From Anabaena lutea FACHB-196 (GTDB taxonomy: Bacteria > Cyanobacteriota > Cyanobacteriia > Cyanobacteriales > Nostocaceae), in the NCBI RefSeq assembly GCF_014698305.1, contig NZ_JACJST010000025.1, positions 1 through 64,000 on the forward strand: a DNA stretch of 64,000 bases, in the 5' to 3' direction. Positions 27,031 to 35,198 of this stretch are shown piece after piece. The translations under genes and the position numbers were made by a program. Position 1 is the first letter of the stretch. Each line of letters opens with the position of its first letter. A model generated the notes under the pieces. It did not search any database. It was not told the origin of the DNA and saw nothing but the letters and a program-made list of their open reading frames with translations.

Positions 27031-28617
27031 TTAGTTTAACTTATAAATTGCACTCCTATTCACCAACACCTCTCCTGTTAATAAATCCTTCACAGTGGCT
27101 AATAAAGTCCGTCGAGAGTCAACCTCAAATAACACCGATATTCTATCAATTCCCGCTTCGCCAGGTGGGTTAAGTTTAGCGACACAAACCTGTTGATTTT
27201 GAGTATCTAAAGAACGGTAACTTTCTTGATATTGAAGAGTGCTGCAAGTCATTTTTCCTGAAGCATCAAAAGCAATTTCTGTTTGTGACATATCACCTAA
27301 TTCACCAATATCTAAACGAATCTCTTTTTGTCCATGATTAGCAACTTGCAGATTTAACCATTCTTGACGTTGACAAGGATATTTGTCACCTTTGGTAAAT
27401 AACCGATGATAAATATAACTTTTGCTATAACTTTCCCATAATCTAATTGCGTAACTATGACGGAGAAAATCATCTATTTCAGTAATCTGCGTTATTGCTA
27501 ACGCACCATGACATACAGCATCAAAAGGCTTATTTAATTTTACTTTATTTTTACCAAAATAGGAAATAATTAATTGTTGGACTGCGGGAATTAAACAACT
27601 TCCTCCTACTAATAAAACCTGTTCGATATCATTTTTACCAATACCCTTTCTTAAAGCAAAATTTAAAACCTCATCTAAAGCATCTCGTAACTGTTGTAAA
27701 AACTGTTTATATTCTAAAATCTCTTCTAACTTTTCTCGATTAACTTTTAATTCATAAGACATAAAAGATTCATCATCAAACCAACTTTCAGCTACAGATT
27801 GATTTTTTGATAATTGAATTTTTAAACGTTCTGCAATTTCTAATAAATTTTGATACCCAATTTTTCCAATTTGTTCCGGTGTTAAATTTTGAGAATGCAA
27901 ATAATCATCAACTATCCAAACATCAATATCTTCACCACCAACATAAGCTTCCGACTTAGCTAAAACCTCAGCGCGTAAACTGTTAATTTCATCAGAATTA
28001 GTCACAGTTTTCACTAAGCTTAAATCTAGAGTTCCCCCACCAAAATCAACGACTAAAATTAACTTACCGGGACTTTTTACCGCATATCCTAAAGCCGCAG
28101 CAGTAGATTCATCAACAATGGAAACTTGAGGAACATTTAATTTTGTCCCTAAATCTCGAAACCAATCTAAATAACGTTCAAAAGCACCAACAGGAACAGT
28201 AAAAACTAAATGAATAGGTTCAATATTCTGCTTTTTGAGTTCCTTCCAAATAGTTTGGATAAACAACTCAGAAACAGCAACAGAATTATAACTTATTCCA
28301 TCAATTTGACGTGGTGGTGGTTGATAATCTCCAGCTAAATCACGTTTAAACTTTTTAAATAACCGTTCTGGAGGGTAATTTTGAGAAAGTCCTAAACGTT
28401 GACTTTTCACAGCTTCACCTAATATAATATTATCAGGTGATTTAATAAATAATAAACTAGGAATAGCAGGAAATTCAAATCTTTCACCTTGAGGAGTGAC
28501 ACCCACAAATACACGGGATAAATTAGGAAAACGTAAACTTTTAGGTTGTTGAGTATCAGGTTCTAAAATACTAATTACAGTATTACTTGTACCAAAATCA
28601 ATTGCAACAATAGTCAT
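27031..28617 (-). CDS. Hsp70-family (DnaK-like) ATPase
   Basis: The start at 28617 gives MTIVAIDFGTSNTVISI, the Hsp70 phosphate-1 motif; an ATG 15 codons upstream is not conserved in style. The 528-residue protein also has the phosphate-2 motif VVDFGGGTLDLSLV and adenosine motif VLLVGGSCLIPAVQQLI. It is about 100 residues shorter than DnaK: the nucleotide-binding domain is complete and followed by a reduced beta-rich substrate part and no EEVD-like lid tail. It is the last gene of a leftward run that includes a GrpE-like protein (28780), DUF2997, DUF1257 and Ycf46. Chaperone function is inferred. Confidence 0.85.
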   Translation of the reverse strand: MTIVAIDFGTSNTVISILEPDTQQPKSLRFPNLSRVFVGVTPQGERFEFPAIPSLLFIKSPDNIILGEAVKSQRLGLSQNYPPERLFKKFKRDLAGDYQPPPRQIDGISYNSVAVSELFIQTIWKELKKQNIEPIHLVFTVPVGAFERYLDWFRDLGTKLNVPQVSIVDESTAAALGYAVKSPGKLILVVDFGGGTLDLSLVKTVTNSDEINSLRAEVLAKSEAYVGGEDIDVWIVDDYLHSQNLTPEQIGKIGYQNLLEIAERLKIQLSKNQSVAESWFDDESFMSYELKVNREKLEEILEYKQFLQQLRDALDEVLNFALRKGIGKNDIEQVLLVGGSCLIPAVQQLIISYFGKNKVKLNKPFDAVCHGALAITQITEIDDFLRHSYAIRLWESYSKSYIYHRLFTKGDKYPCQRQEWLNLQVANHGQKEIRLDIGELGDMSQTEIAFDASGKMTCSTLQYQESYRSLDTQNQQVCVAKLNPPGEAGIDRISVLFEVDSRRTLLATVKDLLTGEVLVNRSAIYKLN

Positions 28618-28623
28618 AATTAA

Positions 28624-28770
28624 TAGTAGGTTGGGTTGAGGAACGAAACCCAACAAAAACAATAAATAATATCATCATGCTGAGTTTAAACAGAATAGAT
28701 AAATTCTTTGCATCTTTGCGCGAACAAAATATATGATGTTGGGTTGCGCTTTGCTTAACCCAACCTACGA
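28624..28770. repeat. Two GTAGGTTGGGTT hairpins
   Basis: The spacer holds two inverted-repeat units of one dispersed family: GTAGGTTGGGTT..AAACCCAACA at about 28626-28657 and TGTTGGGTT..AACCCAACCTACG at about 28738-28770. They could act as mRNA hairpins between the GrpE-like and Hsp70-like genes. Neither has a T-run in the reading direction. Confidence 0.65.
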
Positions 28771-28779
28771 TATTATCAT

Positions 28780-29331
28780 TTAATTATTATCAAATCCTGC
28801 GGGTAGAGTGCGACTAACCTTAGCAGGATAGAGAATTTTATCACCATTTTGATAACCAATAAAACGAATATAGACTAATTCCCCTTCTTGAATATCATCA
28901 CTATCAGCTTGATGTAATTGGGGATTATAATTAACTTGTTCCCAAGTTTCACCAATAGCATTATAACCCCAAGTTGTAATTAAATTATCTAAAGATGTTA
29001 ATAGGGAAATTAGGTTCTTAGCTGGTAATTCAGGTTTAGCTAAAGCCATTTTTTTGACTGTAGGATAGTTGCTGAGTAAGGTTTGTAATTGGGTAAAGGT
29101 TTCATTTTGAAAATCGCTTTGTAGTTGTTGAGATTGTTGTTTTAATTCCTCCCTTAGTCGTTGACATTGAATTTCTAACTCTTTAATCTTCTGTTCTGTG
29201 TCTGGAGAGGTTACAGATTCATTATTATTAGATGTATCTTGATTATTTTCTGGGAATAATATCCGCAGAATAACATAAACGATGATTACGAGAATTACAG
29301 CAAAACCGATATGATTAATTTGTTCTAGCAT
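28780..29331 (-). CDS. Membrane-anchored GrpE-like protein
   Basis: The 183-residue protein has one N-terminal membrane helix (GFAVILVIIVYVILRILF), a coiled coil (residues 45-75, including LEIQCQRLREELKQQSQQLQ) and a C-terminal region matching the GrpE beta domain: G-E-x-W-E..NP-x-x-H-x-A, then EGELVYIRFIGYQNGDKIL and PAKV. GrpE proteins are nucleotide-exchange factors for Hsp70, and an Hsp70-like gene lies directly downstream, so this is a probable dedicated exchange factor tethered to a membrane. Canonical GrpE is soluble, so the anchor is unusual. The assignment is from pattern, not a search. Confidence 0.7.
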   Translation of the reverse strand: MLEQINHIGFAVILVIIVYVILRILFPENNQDTSNNNESVTSPDTEQKIKELEIQCQRLREELKQQSQQLQSDFQNETFTQLQTLLSNYPTVKKMALAKPELPAKNLISLLTSLDNLITTWGYNAIGETWEQVNYNPQLHQADSDDIQEGELVYIRFIGYQNGDKILYPAKVSRTLPAGFDNN

Positions 29332-29488
29332 ATTATTTGTTTATGTAGTTTGTCTGCAAATCCCCGACTTTTTATTCTCGTTCTCAGTCTCCAGACTGGG
29401 AATGCAATTCTAGAGGTTCTACCTCTATTTTATCAGAAGAGGCAGAGCCTCTATATTGCATTCCTTGTCAGAGACAAGAAACGAGGAA
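29332..29488. repeat. Long imperfect hairpin repeat
   Basis: The region 29374-29478 forms a long inverted repeat: TCGTTCTCAGTCTCCAGACTGGGAATGCAA on one side pairs with TTGCATTCCTTG..GAGACAAGAAACGAG on the other, with GAGGTTCTACCTC and AGAGGCAGAGCCTCT inner hairpins. Such units are a common dispersed element in cyanobacteria. It lies between two genes of the chaperone-like run. Confidence 0.6.
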
Positions 29489-29701
29489 TTATTGTTGTTG
29501 TAAAGATTGATTTTCTGAAGTGGTAATTAACTCATCATCTTGATAATATTCTGATAACAATTTCTGAGATTCTATTTCTCCCAAGGATTTTTCTAACCCT
29601 TTTGTTGTTTCCACACAACTAGAACCAGTTGCATTTAAAACCCGTTCCACAATTTTACCATCTTTACCAATGCGATATTCAATCTTTTGATATTCAGCCA
29701 T
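29489..29701 (-). CDS. DUF2997 family small protein
   Basis: The 70-residue protein begins MAEYQKIEYRIGKDGKIVER and contains GSSCVETTKGLEKSLGEI, the pattern of DUF2997. The single cysteine in the GSSC turn is a conserved-looking feature. DUF2997 genes are typically found next to DUF1257/Ycf35 and AAA+ Ycf46-like genes in cyanobacteria, as here. The biochemical role is unknown to me. Confidence 0.75.
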   Translation of the reverse strand: MAEYQKIEYRIGKDGKIVERVLNATGSSCVETTKGLEKSLGEIESQKLLSEYYQDDELITTSENQSLQQQ

Positions 29702-29736
29702 AATGATTTTTCCTGGTTAATAATATTAACATTTTA

Positions 29737-29849
29737 GATCCCCCTAAATCCCCCTTAAAAAGGGGGACTTTGAAGAATTTAGCCCCTCTTACCTTAAAAA
29801 GGGGGACTTTGATATTTAGCCCCCCTTAATAAGGGGGGTTGGGGGGATC
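29737..29849. repeat. GATCCCCC palindromic MITE-like repeat
   Basis: A 113-bp element with terminal inverted repeats: left GATCCCCCTAAATCCCCC, right GGGGGGTTGGGGGGATC. Inside are two further CCCCCTTAAAAAGGGGGACTT units. It codes for nothing and sits in the DUF2997-DUF1257 spacer, where it would form a strong hairpin in the operon mRNA. Confidence 0.75.
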
Positions 29850-29858
29850 AATTCTTAT

Positions 29859-30233
29859 TTAAACCCATCTACCAACTAAAACCCGCACCGTACCATCTGC
29901 TAAAACTTCCTCTTCTTCCACATTAAAACCCTCCATTTGTATAGTTTCCATCAAAGTTTTATGGGCGTATTTTTGACTAATATTATTAATAAACTCCTGC
30001 TGATTAATTTTCGCACCCCAAAAATCAGCAACTAATTCATAACCTTCTCCATTTTTACGAAAACCTAAATCATAACCATTAGATTGCTTAATCACATATT
30101 CAGCATTAGTTCTATCACCCATATAACCGCGTACATTTGTATTTTGTTCAACTTGATAACCCAACTCTTTTAATACTTGAAGCAGCACTTCACCCTGTTT
30201 AATTTGCACCTTGATAGTTGTAAAATGAGACAT
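29859..30233 (-). CDS. ycf35: DUF1257 family protein (Ycf35-like)
   Basis: The 124-residue protein matches the DUF1257/Ycf35 family, with MSHFTTIKVQIKQGEVLLQV at the start, the GYMGDRTNAEYVIK middle and a C-terminal GTVRVLVGRWV strand. Ycf35 homologues occur in cyanobacteria and in red algal plastid genomes. It is cytosolic by sequence. The position between the Ycf46 ATPase and DUF2997 matches the usual neighbourhood. Function not established. Confidence 0.82.
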   Translation of the reverse strand: MSHFTTIKVQIKQGEVLLQVLKELGYQVEQNTNVRGYMGDRTNAEYVIKQSNGYDLGFRKNGEGYELVADFWGAKINQQEFINNISQKYAHKTLMETIQMEGFNVEEEEVLADGTVRVLVGRWV

Positions 30234-30331
30234 AAAAAATTAACTCCTATAAAAAAATCTCTCTCCAAAACCTCTTCCCTATCTCTCCGAGACGCTGCGC
30301 GAACGTTCCTTCGTGGTTCATTTTAACTCTT

Positions 30332-30377
30332 AATTACGAATTACGAATTACGAATTACGAATTACGAATTACGAATT
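30332..30377. repeat. AATTACG heptamer array at the end of ycf46
   Basis: Six to seven tandem AATTACG units fill the spacer and end one base before the stop codon of the Ycf46 gene. Just left of it is a CGAGACGCTGCGCGAACG dispersed unit. Confidence 0.85.
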
Positions 30378-30378
30378 A

Positions 30379-31969
30379 TTAATCCACCTCCAAAGGACCC
30401 AAACCTTGCTGCTGAGAATAAACCTTCAACTCCTCAATTAGCAGTGTATCAATAGAAGCCGTTCTTGCGCCAGCTTCCGCAGCCCAGCGTTTTAAAATGG
30501 TAATTTGTTCCTTAGCAATAGCCGCCAAAGGAACAGTTTCCGATACCGCAGCTAATATATCTTCTGTATTAAAATCCCGCCTATTACCATCAATTAAACT
30601 ACCAAAAGCGCGGTGCATTCCATCAATAATTACTTGTTGAATTTCCGCACCGCTAAAGTTTTCGCTATTTTTGGCAAGTTTCTGTAAATCAAATTCTCGC
30701 AGTCGGGAAGGACGGATTTTATGAATGTGGACTTTAAAAATATCATGGCGTTCTTTTTCTGTAGGTAAATTTAAAAAGAATATTTCATCAAATCGCCCTT
30801 TTCTTAATAACTCCGCTGGTAATATTTGCACATTATTAGCAGTAGCCACCATAAACACCGGACTGGTTTTTTCTTGCATCCAAGTTATTAACGTTCCAAA
30901 TACTCGGCGCGATGTTCCCGAATCACCATCAACCCCACTATTAATATTACCAAATGCTTTATCTATTTCATCCATCCACAATACACAGGGTGATATTGCT
31001 TCTGCTAATTGAATCATTTGGCGAATGCGATTTTCACTTTCTCCGACTATGCCACCAAATAATCTACCCACATCTAAACGTAACAATGGTAAACGCCATT
31101 CATGGGCGATAGTTTTGGCTGATAATGATTTACCTGTTCCTTGTATTCCTACTAATAAAACGCCTTTGGGGTTGGGTATGCCATAACGTCGTGCTTCTTC
31201 GGTAAAAGCATCTTGACGCATTCGCACCCACTGTTTAAGATTTTCCAAACCACCGACGTTTTTTAATGATTCATTGGACGTGTAAAATTCTAAATATTCC
31301 TGTTTGGCGAACTGCTTGTTTTTTCTCTTCTAAAACTCTATCAATATCTGTTTCGTTGACTTGTCCTTTTGCTGCTAAAGCGGCGGCTAAAACTCTTCTA
31401 ATTCTGGCGCGACTTAATCCTTGACAGGCTTTGATTAATTGTTCTTTTCCTAGTCCATTTAAGTTAAGTTTTTCGGGGACTATTAATTGATGAATTAAAT
31501 AATCTATTTCTTGGATGTTGGGTAAGGGAAAATCAATTACTGTAATTTCTTCTTGTAGTTCTGGGGGAATGGTTAATGTATGACTGGTGAGGATGAGGGT
31601 TTGGCGTGTGCATTTGAGTTGACGGGTGAGGTTTTTGATAGCACGAATTACGGGCGCATTTTTTTCTGTGTCGGGGTTTTTGAGGATAAAATGTATGTCT
31701 CGCAATACAAATATTGTGGTTGTATTTTCTGGGGTTTTGGTAATTCTTGATAATGCACCCATGACTGAACCTTTATCAGTGCCATTATCATCCCAACCGG
31801 TGACGATATCCCATAATAATAGTTGTCGTGGTGTCTGGGATATTTGGGTGAGTTGTTGGAGGACTTGTTCTATTGGTTCTTCTTCGACTCCGACTATATA
31901 TAGTAGGGGATAGCGGGCGCGAAGCATGAGGTCTATTTGTTGGAGTAGTTGTTGATGGGGGTTATTCAT
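30379..31969 (-). pseudogene. ycf46: AAA+ ATPase Ycf46, interrupted by a +1 frameshift
   Basis: Two adjacent open frames together make one Ycf46 protein of about 529 residues. The upstream frame (31969 to 31271) begins MNNPHQQLLQQIDLMLRARY and holds the regulatory N-terminal half; the downstream frame (to 30379) has the AAA+ core with Walker A GIQGTGKSLSAK, Walker B VLWMDEIDKAF, sensor ATANN and arginine-finger region. The join is at 31298-31300: reading CAA ACA G, then GAA TAT TTA GAA, restores EYLEFYTSNESLKNVGGLEN, which is the normal connecting sequence. One extra C on the top strand (31299-31300) explains the break. It may be a real mutation, a sequencing error or less likely programmed frameshifting. 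The second frame alone has only a TTG start and lacks the N-terminal half. Confidence 0.85.
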
Positions 31970-32035
31970 TTATATAAATAGGGTGGATAGTTGTTAGTTT
32001 ATTGGGTTTGCAGATACAGATAAAAAACCTATATT

Positions 32036-32761
32036 TCATTTAACTCCATCTGCTTGCTTTCTCTTAGCCCTCTGCTTGTCGAGCCTTTTCTGTTTTAGTT
32101 GTTGGATTGTATCGAAAAGAGACTCGTTAGCTTTTTTTGCCTCCATAAGATGTCTATTTAACTCCATAAGATGTCTCGTTGACTTGATCATTGAAGAAAA
32201 TGCAATTTCCATTTCCGTAATTTTATGTTTAACGCTCTCTTCCTGTATATTCAAATCTTCAAGTTTTTTCTGCTCTTTGGTCTTTAACTTTTCTGTAGCG
32301 ATCCTTAACTTCTCCGCAGTAAGCACATCAATTAATCGAGTAACTTTGATTAAATACCCTAAACTGAAATCTGCATCTGAATCTATTAATGCTTGATTAA
32401 CTTTCCCTATTAATCTTTGTTCACTATTTTGATGTGTTGGGGTTTTAAAGATCAATTTTCCTATTTTATCAAGCAAGCCCAAGTCTGGTAGTTCATGTTT
32501 TTTAGTCCAAGCGACTAACAATGAATAAGCTTTTAATTGCACTTCTATAAATTCATCTTTTAATAATTCAATTACTAAATCTAAACCTTGTTCTCCATAA
32601 TTCAAAGCTTGCTCCAGTGCAGCAATTCTCACACTTGAATGTGGATTTTTCAACCGCAATTTTACCCCATCAATACCACCTAAAACTGCTGCACCTTCTA
32701 GGGATGGAATATTACCTCCAAGCACAGCATCGTATTCTCGCGGTTGTTGGGGATTATTCAT
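32036..32761 (-). CDS. HEAT-like N-terminal module protein with coiled-coil C-terminus
   Basis: The 241-residue protein opens with a module of about 85 residues (MNNPQQPREYDAVLGGN, AAVLGGIDGVKLRLKNP, then VRIAALEQALNYGEQGLDLV) that is nearly identical to the start of the protein at 33078. The helical repeats resemble HEAT units. The C-terminal 100 residues are a highly charged coiled coil (EKLKTKEQKKLEDLNIQEES, and MELNRHLMEAKKANES). No catalytic motif is seen. The N-terminal module is familiar from cyanobacterial proteins joined to WD40, SUMF1 or other domains and probably works as a docking or targeting unit. It lies 66 bp upstream of ycf46. Confidence 0.7.
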   Translation of the reverse strand: MNNPQQPREYDAVLGGNIPSLEGAAVLGGIDGVKLRLKNPHSSVRIAALEQALNYGEQGLDLVIELLKDEFIEVQLKAYSLLVAWTKKHELPDLGLLDKIGKLIFKTPTHQNSEQRLIGKVNQALIDSDADFSLGYLIKVTRLIDVLTAEKLRIATEKLKTKEQKKLEDLNIQEESVKHKITEMEIAFSSMIKSTRHLMELNRHLMEAKKANESLFDTIQQLKQKRLDKQRAKRKQADGVK

Positions 32762-33009
32762 GATTGGTTAATAGTTGGTTTCATCTATACTTGATTAAAA
32801 ATAGCATATTATTGTCTGAATCAGGATGACCAGGATTTGAGGATGTACAGGATGTAATTGTTTGATTATTTGTTAGTTGTTGATGATTAGTATGGAGAGA
32901 AACGAATATTTATGAAGTGAGATGGAAGAATAAATATATGAATCTCATCTATCAACCATCAAATTACAATCCTGTAAATCCTTTAATCCTGGACATCCTG
33001 ATTCAGACA
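32571..33009. repeat. 0.44-kb direct repeat, copy A
   Basis: This stretch covers the first about 190 bp of the coiled-coil gene and about 250 bp upstream. It is repeated at 33970-34406 in the same orientation with high similarity (I estimate about 85-90 percent by eye), including the start codon, the CATGATTGGTTAATAGTTGG upstream segment and an inverted-repeat element. Confidence 0.8.
32814..33008. mobile_element. 195-bp inverted-repeat element, copy A
   Basis: Left end GTCTGAATCAGGATGACCAG continues as GATTTGAGGATGTACAGGAT; the right end ATCCTGTAAATCCTTTAATC then CTGGACATCCTGATTCAGAC is its near complement. The central about 100 bp is unrelated. A second copy is at 34213-34405, and one-sided copies (right end only) lie at about 35272-35309 and 36084-36127. 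The structure is MITE-like, without coding capacity. Confidence 0.7.
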
Positions 33010-33077
33010 AAAAATTTTCTCCCTACGCGAGAGAGGTAAAAAAAGAAAAAGCAAGAGGGCAAAAGCGCATAGTGATA

Positions 33078-34160
33078 CTAAGTCCCCGCCGCACCACTAC
33101 ATACCACCCGAAAACCGAGATTGTTGCTTCTGCCGTTACTGCTGTAGTCTTGGCTATAACCAGAACGGCAATTGCCAGGAATATAGTCCCACGAACCACC
33201 GCGCTTCGGTCTTCTGTAAGCATTCTCTTCAATATCTGGATGATTTTGACACCACTCCCATACATTGCCGTGCATATCGTATAATCCAAAGTTATTGGCT
33301 ACTCCAAAACTCCCTACTTCTCTTGTTTTTTCTCTATAAACTCCTATTGGTTCTTGTCGATAAGTATAATTACCATGATAGTTAGCTAAATCTGTGGTAA
33401 TCGTATCTCCAAAGTGAAATGGTGTGGTAGTTCCCGCTCTACAAGCATATTCCCATTCGGCTTCACTAGGTAATCTGTAGTTTTTTCCTGTCCTTTGGCT
33501 TAATTTTTGACAAAAAATACCTGCATCATACCAACTAACTCTTTCAACAGGGCGATTACTATCTTTGAAACAAGAAGGGTTATTTCCCGTGATAGCTTGA
33601 TATTGTGCCTGTGTTACCGGATATTTTCCCATAAAGAAACTAGGAACTGTAACTTGATGCTGAGGACTTTCATCATCACGTCTTCCTATTTCATTTTCTG
33701 GTGAACCCATCATAAAAGTACCACCAGAGATTGCAGCCATTTCTAAGGTAACGCCATTACCTAAATCTTCAGTAAAATATCTAGCTATACGCGGCTGACG
33801 TTGAATAATTTCACCAAATTTGTCAACTGTAATTACTTCTATTTGTTCTAGTGTTAAACCTTCATGATTAGGCTTTTCTAATATTTGTTTAATTCTTGGT
33901 TCTGTTCTTTTATTTAATATTAAATAAGCTGCATTTTGTACATCCCAAGATTTATCTTTTAAACCTGCAATTACCAAATCTAAACCCTGTTCTCCATAAT
34001 TCAATGCTTGCTCAAGTGCAGCAATTCTCACCTTTGAATCTGGATTTTTTAACCGCAACTTTACCCCTTCAATACCACCTAAAACCGCCGCACCTTCTAG
34101 GGATGGACTATTACCACCAAGCACAGCATCGTATTCTCGCGGTTGTTGTGGATTATTCAT
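33078..34160 (-). CDS. HEAT-like module fused to an FGE/SUMF1-type domain
   Basis: The 360-residue protein begins with the same module as the gene at 32036 (MNNPQQPREYDAVLGGN, VLGGIEGVKLRLKNP). After a linker, residues about 135-360 form a formylglycine-generating-enzyme-like domain: GGTFMMGSPENEIGRRDDES, PVTQAQYQAITGNNPS, RLPSEAEWEYACRAGTTTPF, YDMHGNVWEWCQN and RGGSWDYIPGNCRSGYS ending NNLGFRVVC. The paired catalytic cysteines of true sulfatase-activating FGE (WFCxxxxC type after RGGSW) are not both present, so formylglycine formation is doubtful; many bacterial members do other jobs or only bind ligands. It is the first gene of the leftward run. Confidence 0.8.
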   Translation of the reverse strand: MNNPQQPREYDAVLGGNSPSLEGAAVLGGIEGVKLRLKNPDSKVRIAALEQALNYGEQGLDLVIAGLKDKSWDVQNAAYLILNKRTEPRIKQILEKPNHEGLTLEQIEVITVDKFGEIIQRQPRIARYFTEDLGNGVTLEMAAISGGTFMMGSPENEIGRRDDESPQHQVTVPSFFMGKYPVTQAQYQAITGNNPSCFKDSNRPVERVSWYDAGIFCQKLSQRTGKNYRLPSEAEWEYACRAGTTTPFHFGDTITTDLANYHGNYTYRQEPIGVYREKTREVGSFGVANNFGLYDMHGNVWEWCQNHPDIEENAYRRPKRGGSWDYIPGNCRSGYSQDYSSNGRSNNLGFRVVCSGAAGT

Positions 34161-34406
34161 GATTGGTTAATGGTTGGTTTCATGTATGCTGTATTAAAAA
34201 TAGCATATTATTGTCAGAATCAGGATGTTCAAGATTTAAGGATGTACAGGATGTGATTGTTTGATTATTGGTTAGGTGTTGATGATTAGTATGGAGAAAG
34301 GTTAATTTTTATGAAGTGAGATGTAAGAATAAATAAACGACAGCCATATTAAGTATCAAATAATCATCCTGTAAATCCTCTCATCCTGGTTATCCTGATT
34401 CTGACT
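33970..34406. repeat. 0.44-kb direct repeat, copy B
   Basis: Second copy of the 32571-33009 repeat, covering the 5' end of the SUMF1-type gene and its upstream region. Homology ends inside the coding region, where the two proteins diverge after about 65 residues. Confidence 0.8.
34213..34405. mobile_element. 193-bp inverted-repeat element, copy B
   Basis: Left end GTCAGAATCAGGATGTTCAAG and right end ATCCTGGTTATCCTGATTCTGAC are near complements. It corresponds to copy A within the larger duplication. It lies between the start of the SUMF1-type gene and the start of the UPF0175 gene, which diverge, so it probably separates or contains their promoters. Confidence 0.7.
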
Positions 34407-34453
34407 ATAATAAAGATTAATCAACACCCCAAACCCAATTAGACAATCATATT

Positions 34454-34705
34454 ATGAGTACCGTATCCTTAGAAATACCTGAAGAAATCTTAATTAGTCT
34501 CAAAGAAACTCCAGAAAGTCTGACTAGAGAAATACAAATTTTAGCAGCAGTTAAACTTTTTGAACTTGGTAAACTTTCATCAGGAAGAGCAGCACAATTA
34601 GCGGGAATGTCACGGGTAGAATTTTTAACAATTTTAGGACGTTATCAAGTTTCTCCCTTTTCTTTAACTTTAGAACAATTAGAAAGAGATGTTAACAATG
34701 CCTGA
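34454..34705 (+). CDS. UPF0175 family antitoxin
   Basis: The 83-residue protein matches UPF0175: a short N-terminal strand (STVSLEIPEEIL) followed by a helix-turn-helix-like segment (KLSSGRAAQLAGMSRVEFLT) and the end FSLTLEQLERDVN. Such proteins pair with DUF3368 PIN-domain toxins, and this gene overlaps the next by 8 bp. It should bind and neutralise the toxin and repress the shared promoter. Confidence 0.83.
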   Translation: MSTVSLEIPEEILISLKETPESLTREIQILAAVKLFELGKLSSGRAAQLAGMSRVEFLTILGRYQVSPFSLTLEQLERDVNNA

Positions 34706-35198
34706 ATCTTTAGTGATTGTCAATACTTCTCCTTTACTATATCTTCATCAAGTTGGTTATTTAGAACTACTGCAAAACTTGTATGGAGAAGTTATCACAC
34801 CTCCTGCGGTAATTGCAGAATTAGCAGTTGGTAAAAATCAAGGAATTAATGTTCCAGATATTCATTCTATTGAATGGATTTCTATTACTTCCGTTAAATC
34901 AAGCAGTTTAATTCCTGCTGTTATAGATTTAGGACAAGGAGAAGCAGAAGTATTAGCATTAGGATTAGAAAATCCTGGTAGTTTGTTGATTTTTGATGAT
35001 CAATTAGCCCGAAGAATTGCTAATATATATCACTTAAAATATACAGGAACAGTGGGTGTTTTAGTTAAGGCGAAAAAACTGGGTTATTTGTCTTCTGTTG
35101 CTTCTGTAATTACCATACTACGACAACAAGGAATGTGGTTGACAGATAGCATTATTAATGATGTCCTCAAATTAGCTGGAGAATCTAAATTAGATTAG
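34698..35198 (+). CDS. DUF3368 PIN-domain toxin
   Basis: The 166-residue protein begins MPESLVIVNTSPLLYL, the DUF3368 start in which NTSP replaces the DTS of classic VapC. The ribosome site AGAAAGAG lies 9 bp before the ATG at 34698; an ATG 9 bp upstream would sit directly against it. Acidic residues of the PIN site appear in GQGEAEVLALGLE and LIFDDQLARRIA. The predicted activity is metal-dependent RNase. It overlaps its UPF0175 antitoxin gene, giving translational coupling. Confidence 0.85.
   Translation: MPESLVIVNTSPLLYLHQVGYLELLQNLYGEVITPPAVIAELAVGKNQGINVPDIHSIEWISITSVKSSSLIPAVIDLGQGEAEVLALGLENPGSLLIFDDQLARRIANIYHLKYTGTVGVLVKAKKLGYLSSVASVITILRQQGMWLTDSIINDVLKLAGESKLD

Noticed and set aside
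31249-31969. Two separate AAA-related genes
   Set aside because: Restoring one base joins them into a single protein with the expected linker, so they are treated as one broken ycf46.
33023-33289. ORFs at 33023-33289 (minus) and 33072-33284 (plus)
   Set aside because: Both are other-frame shadows of the SUMF1-type gene, which shows clear domain motifs.
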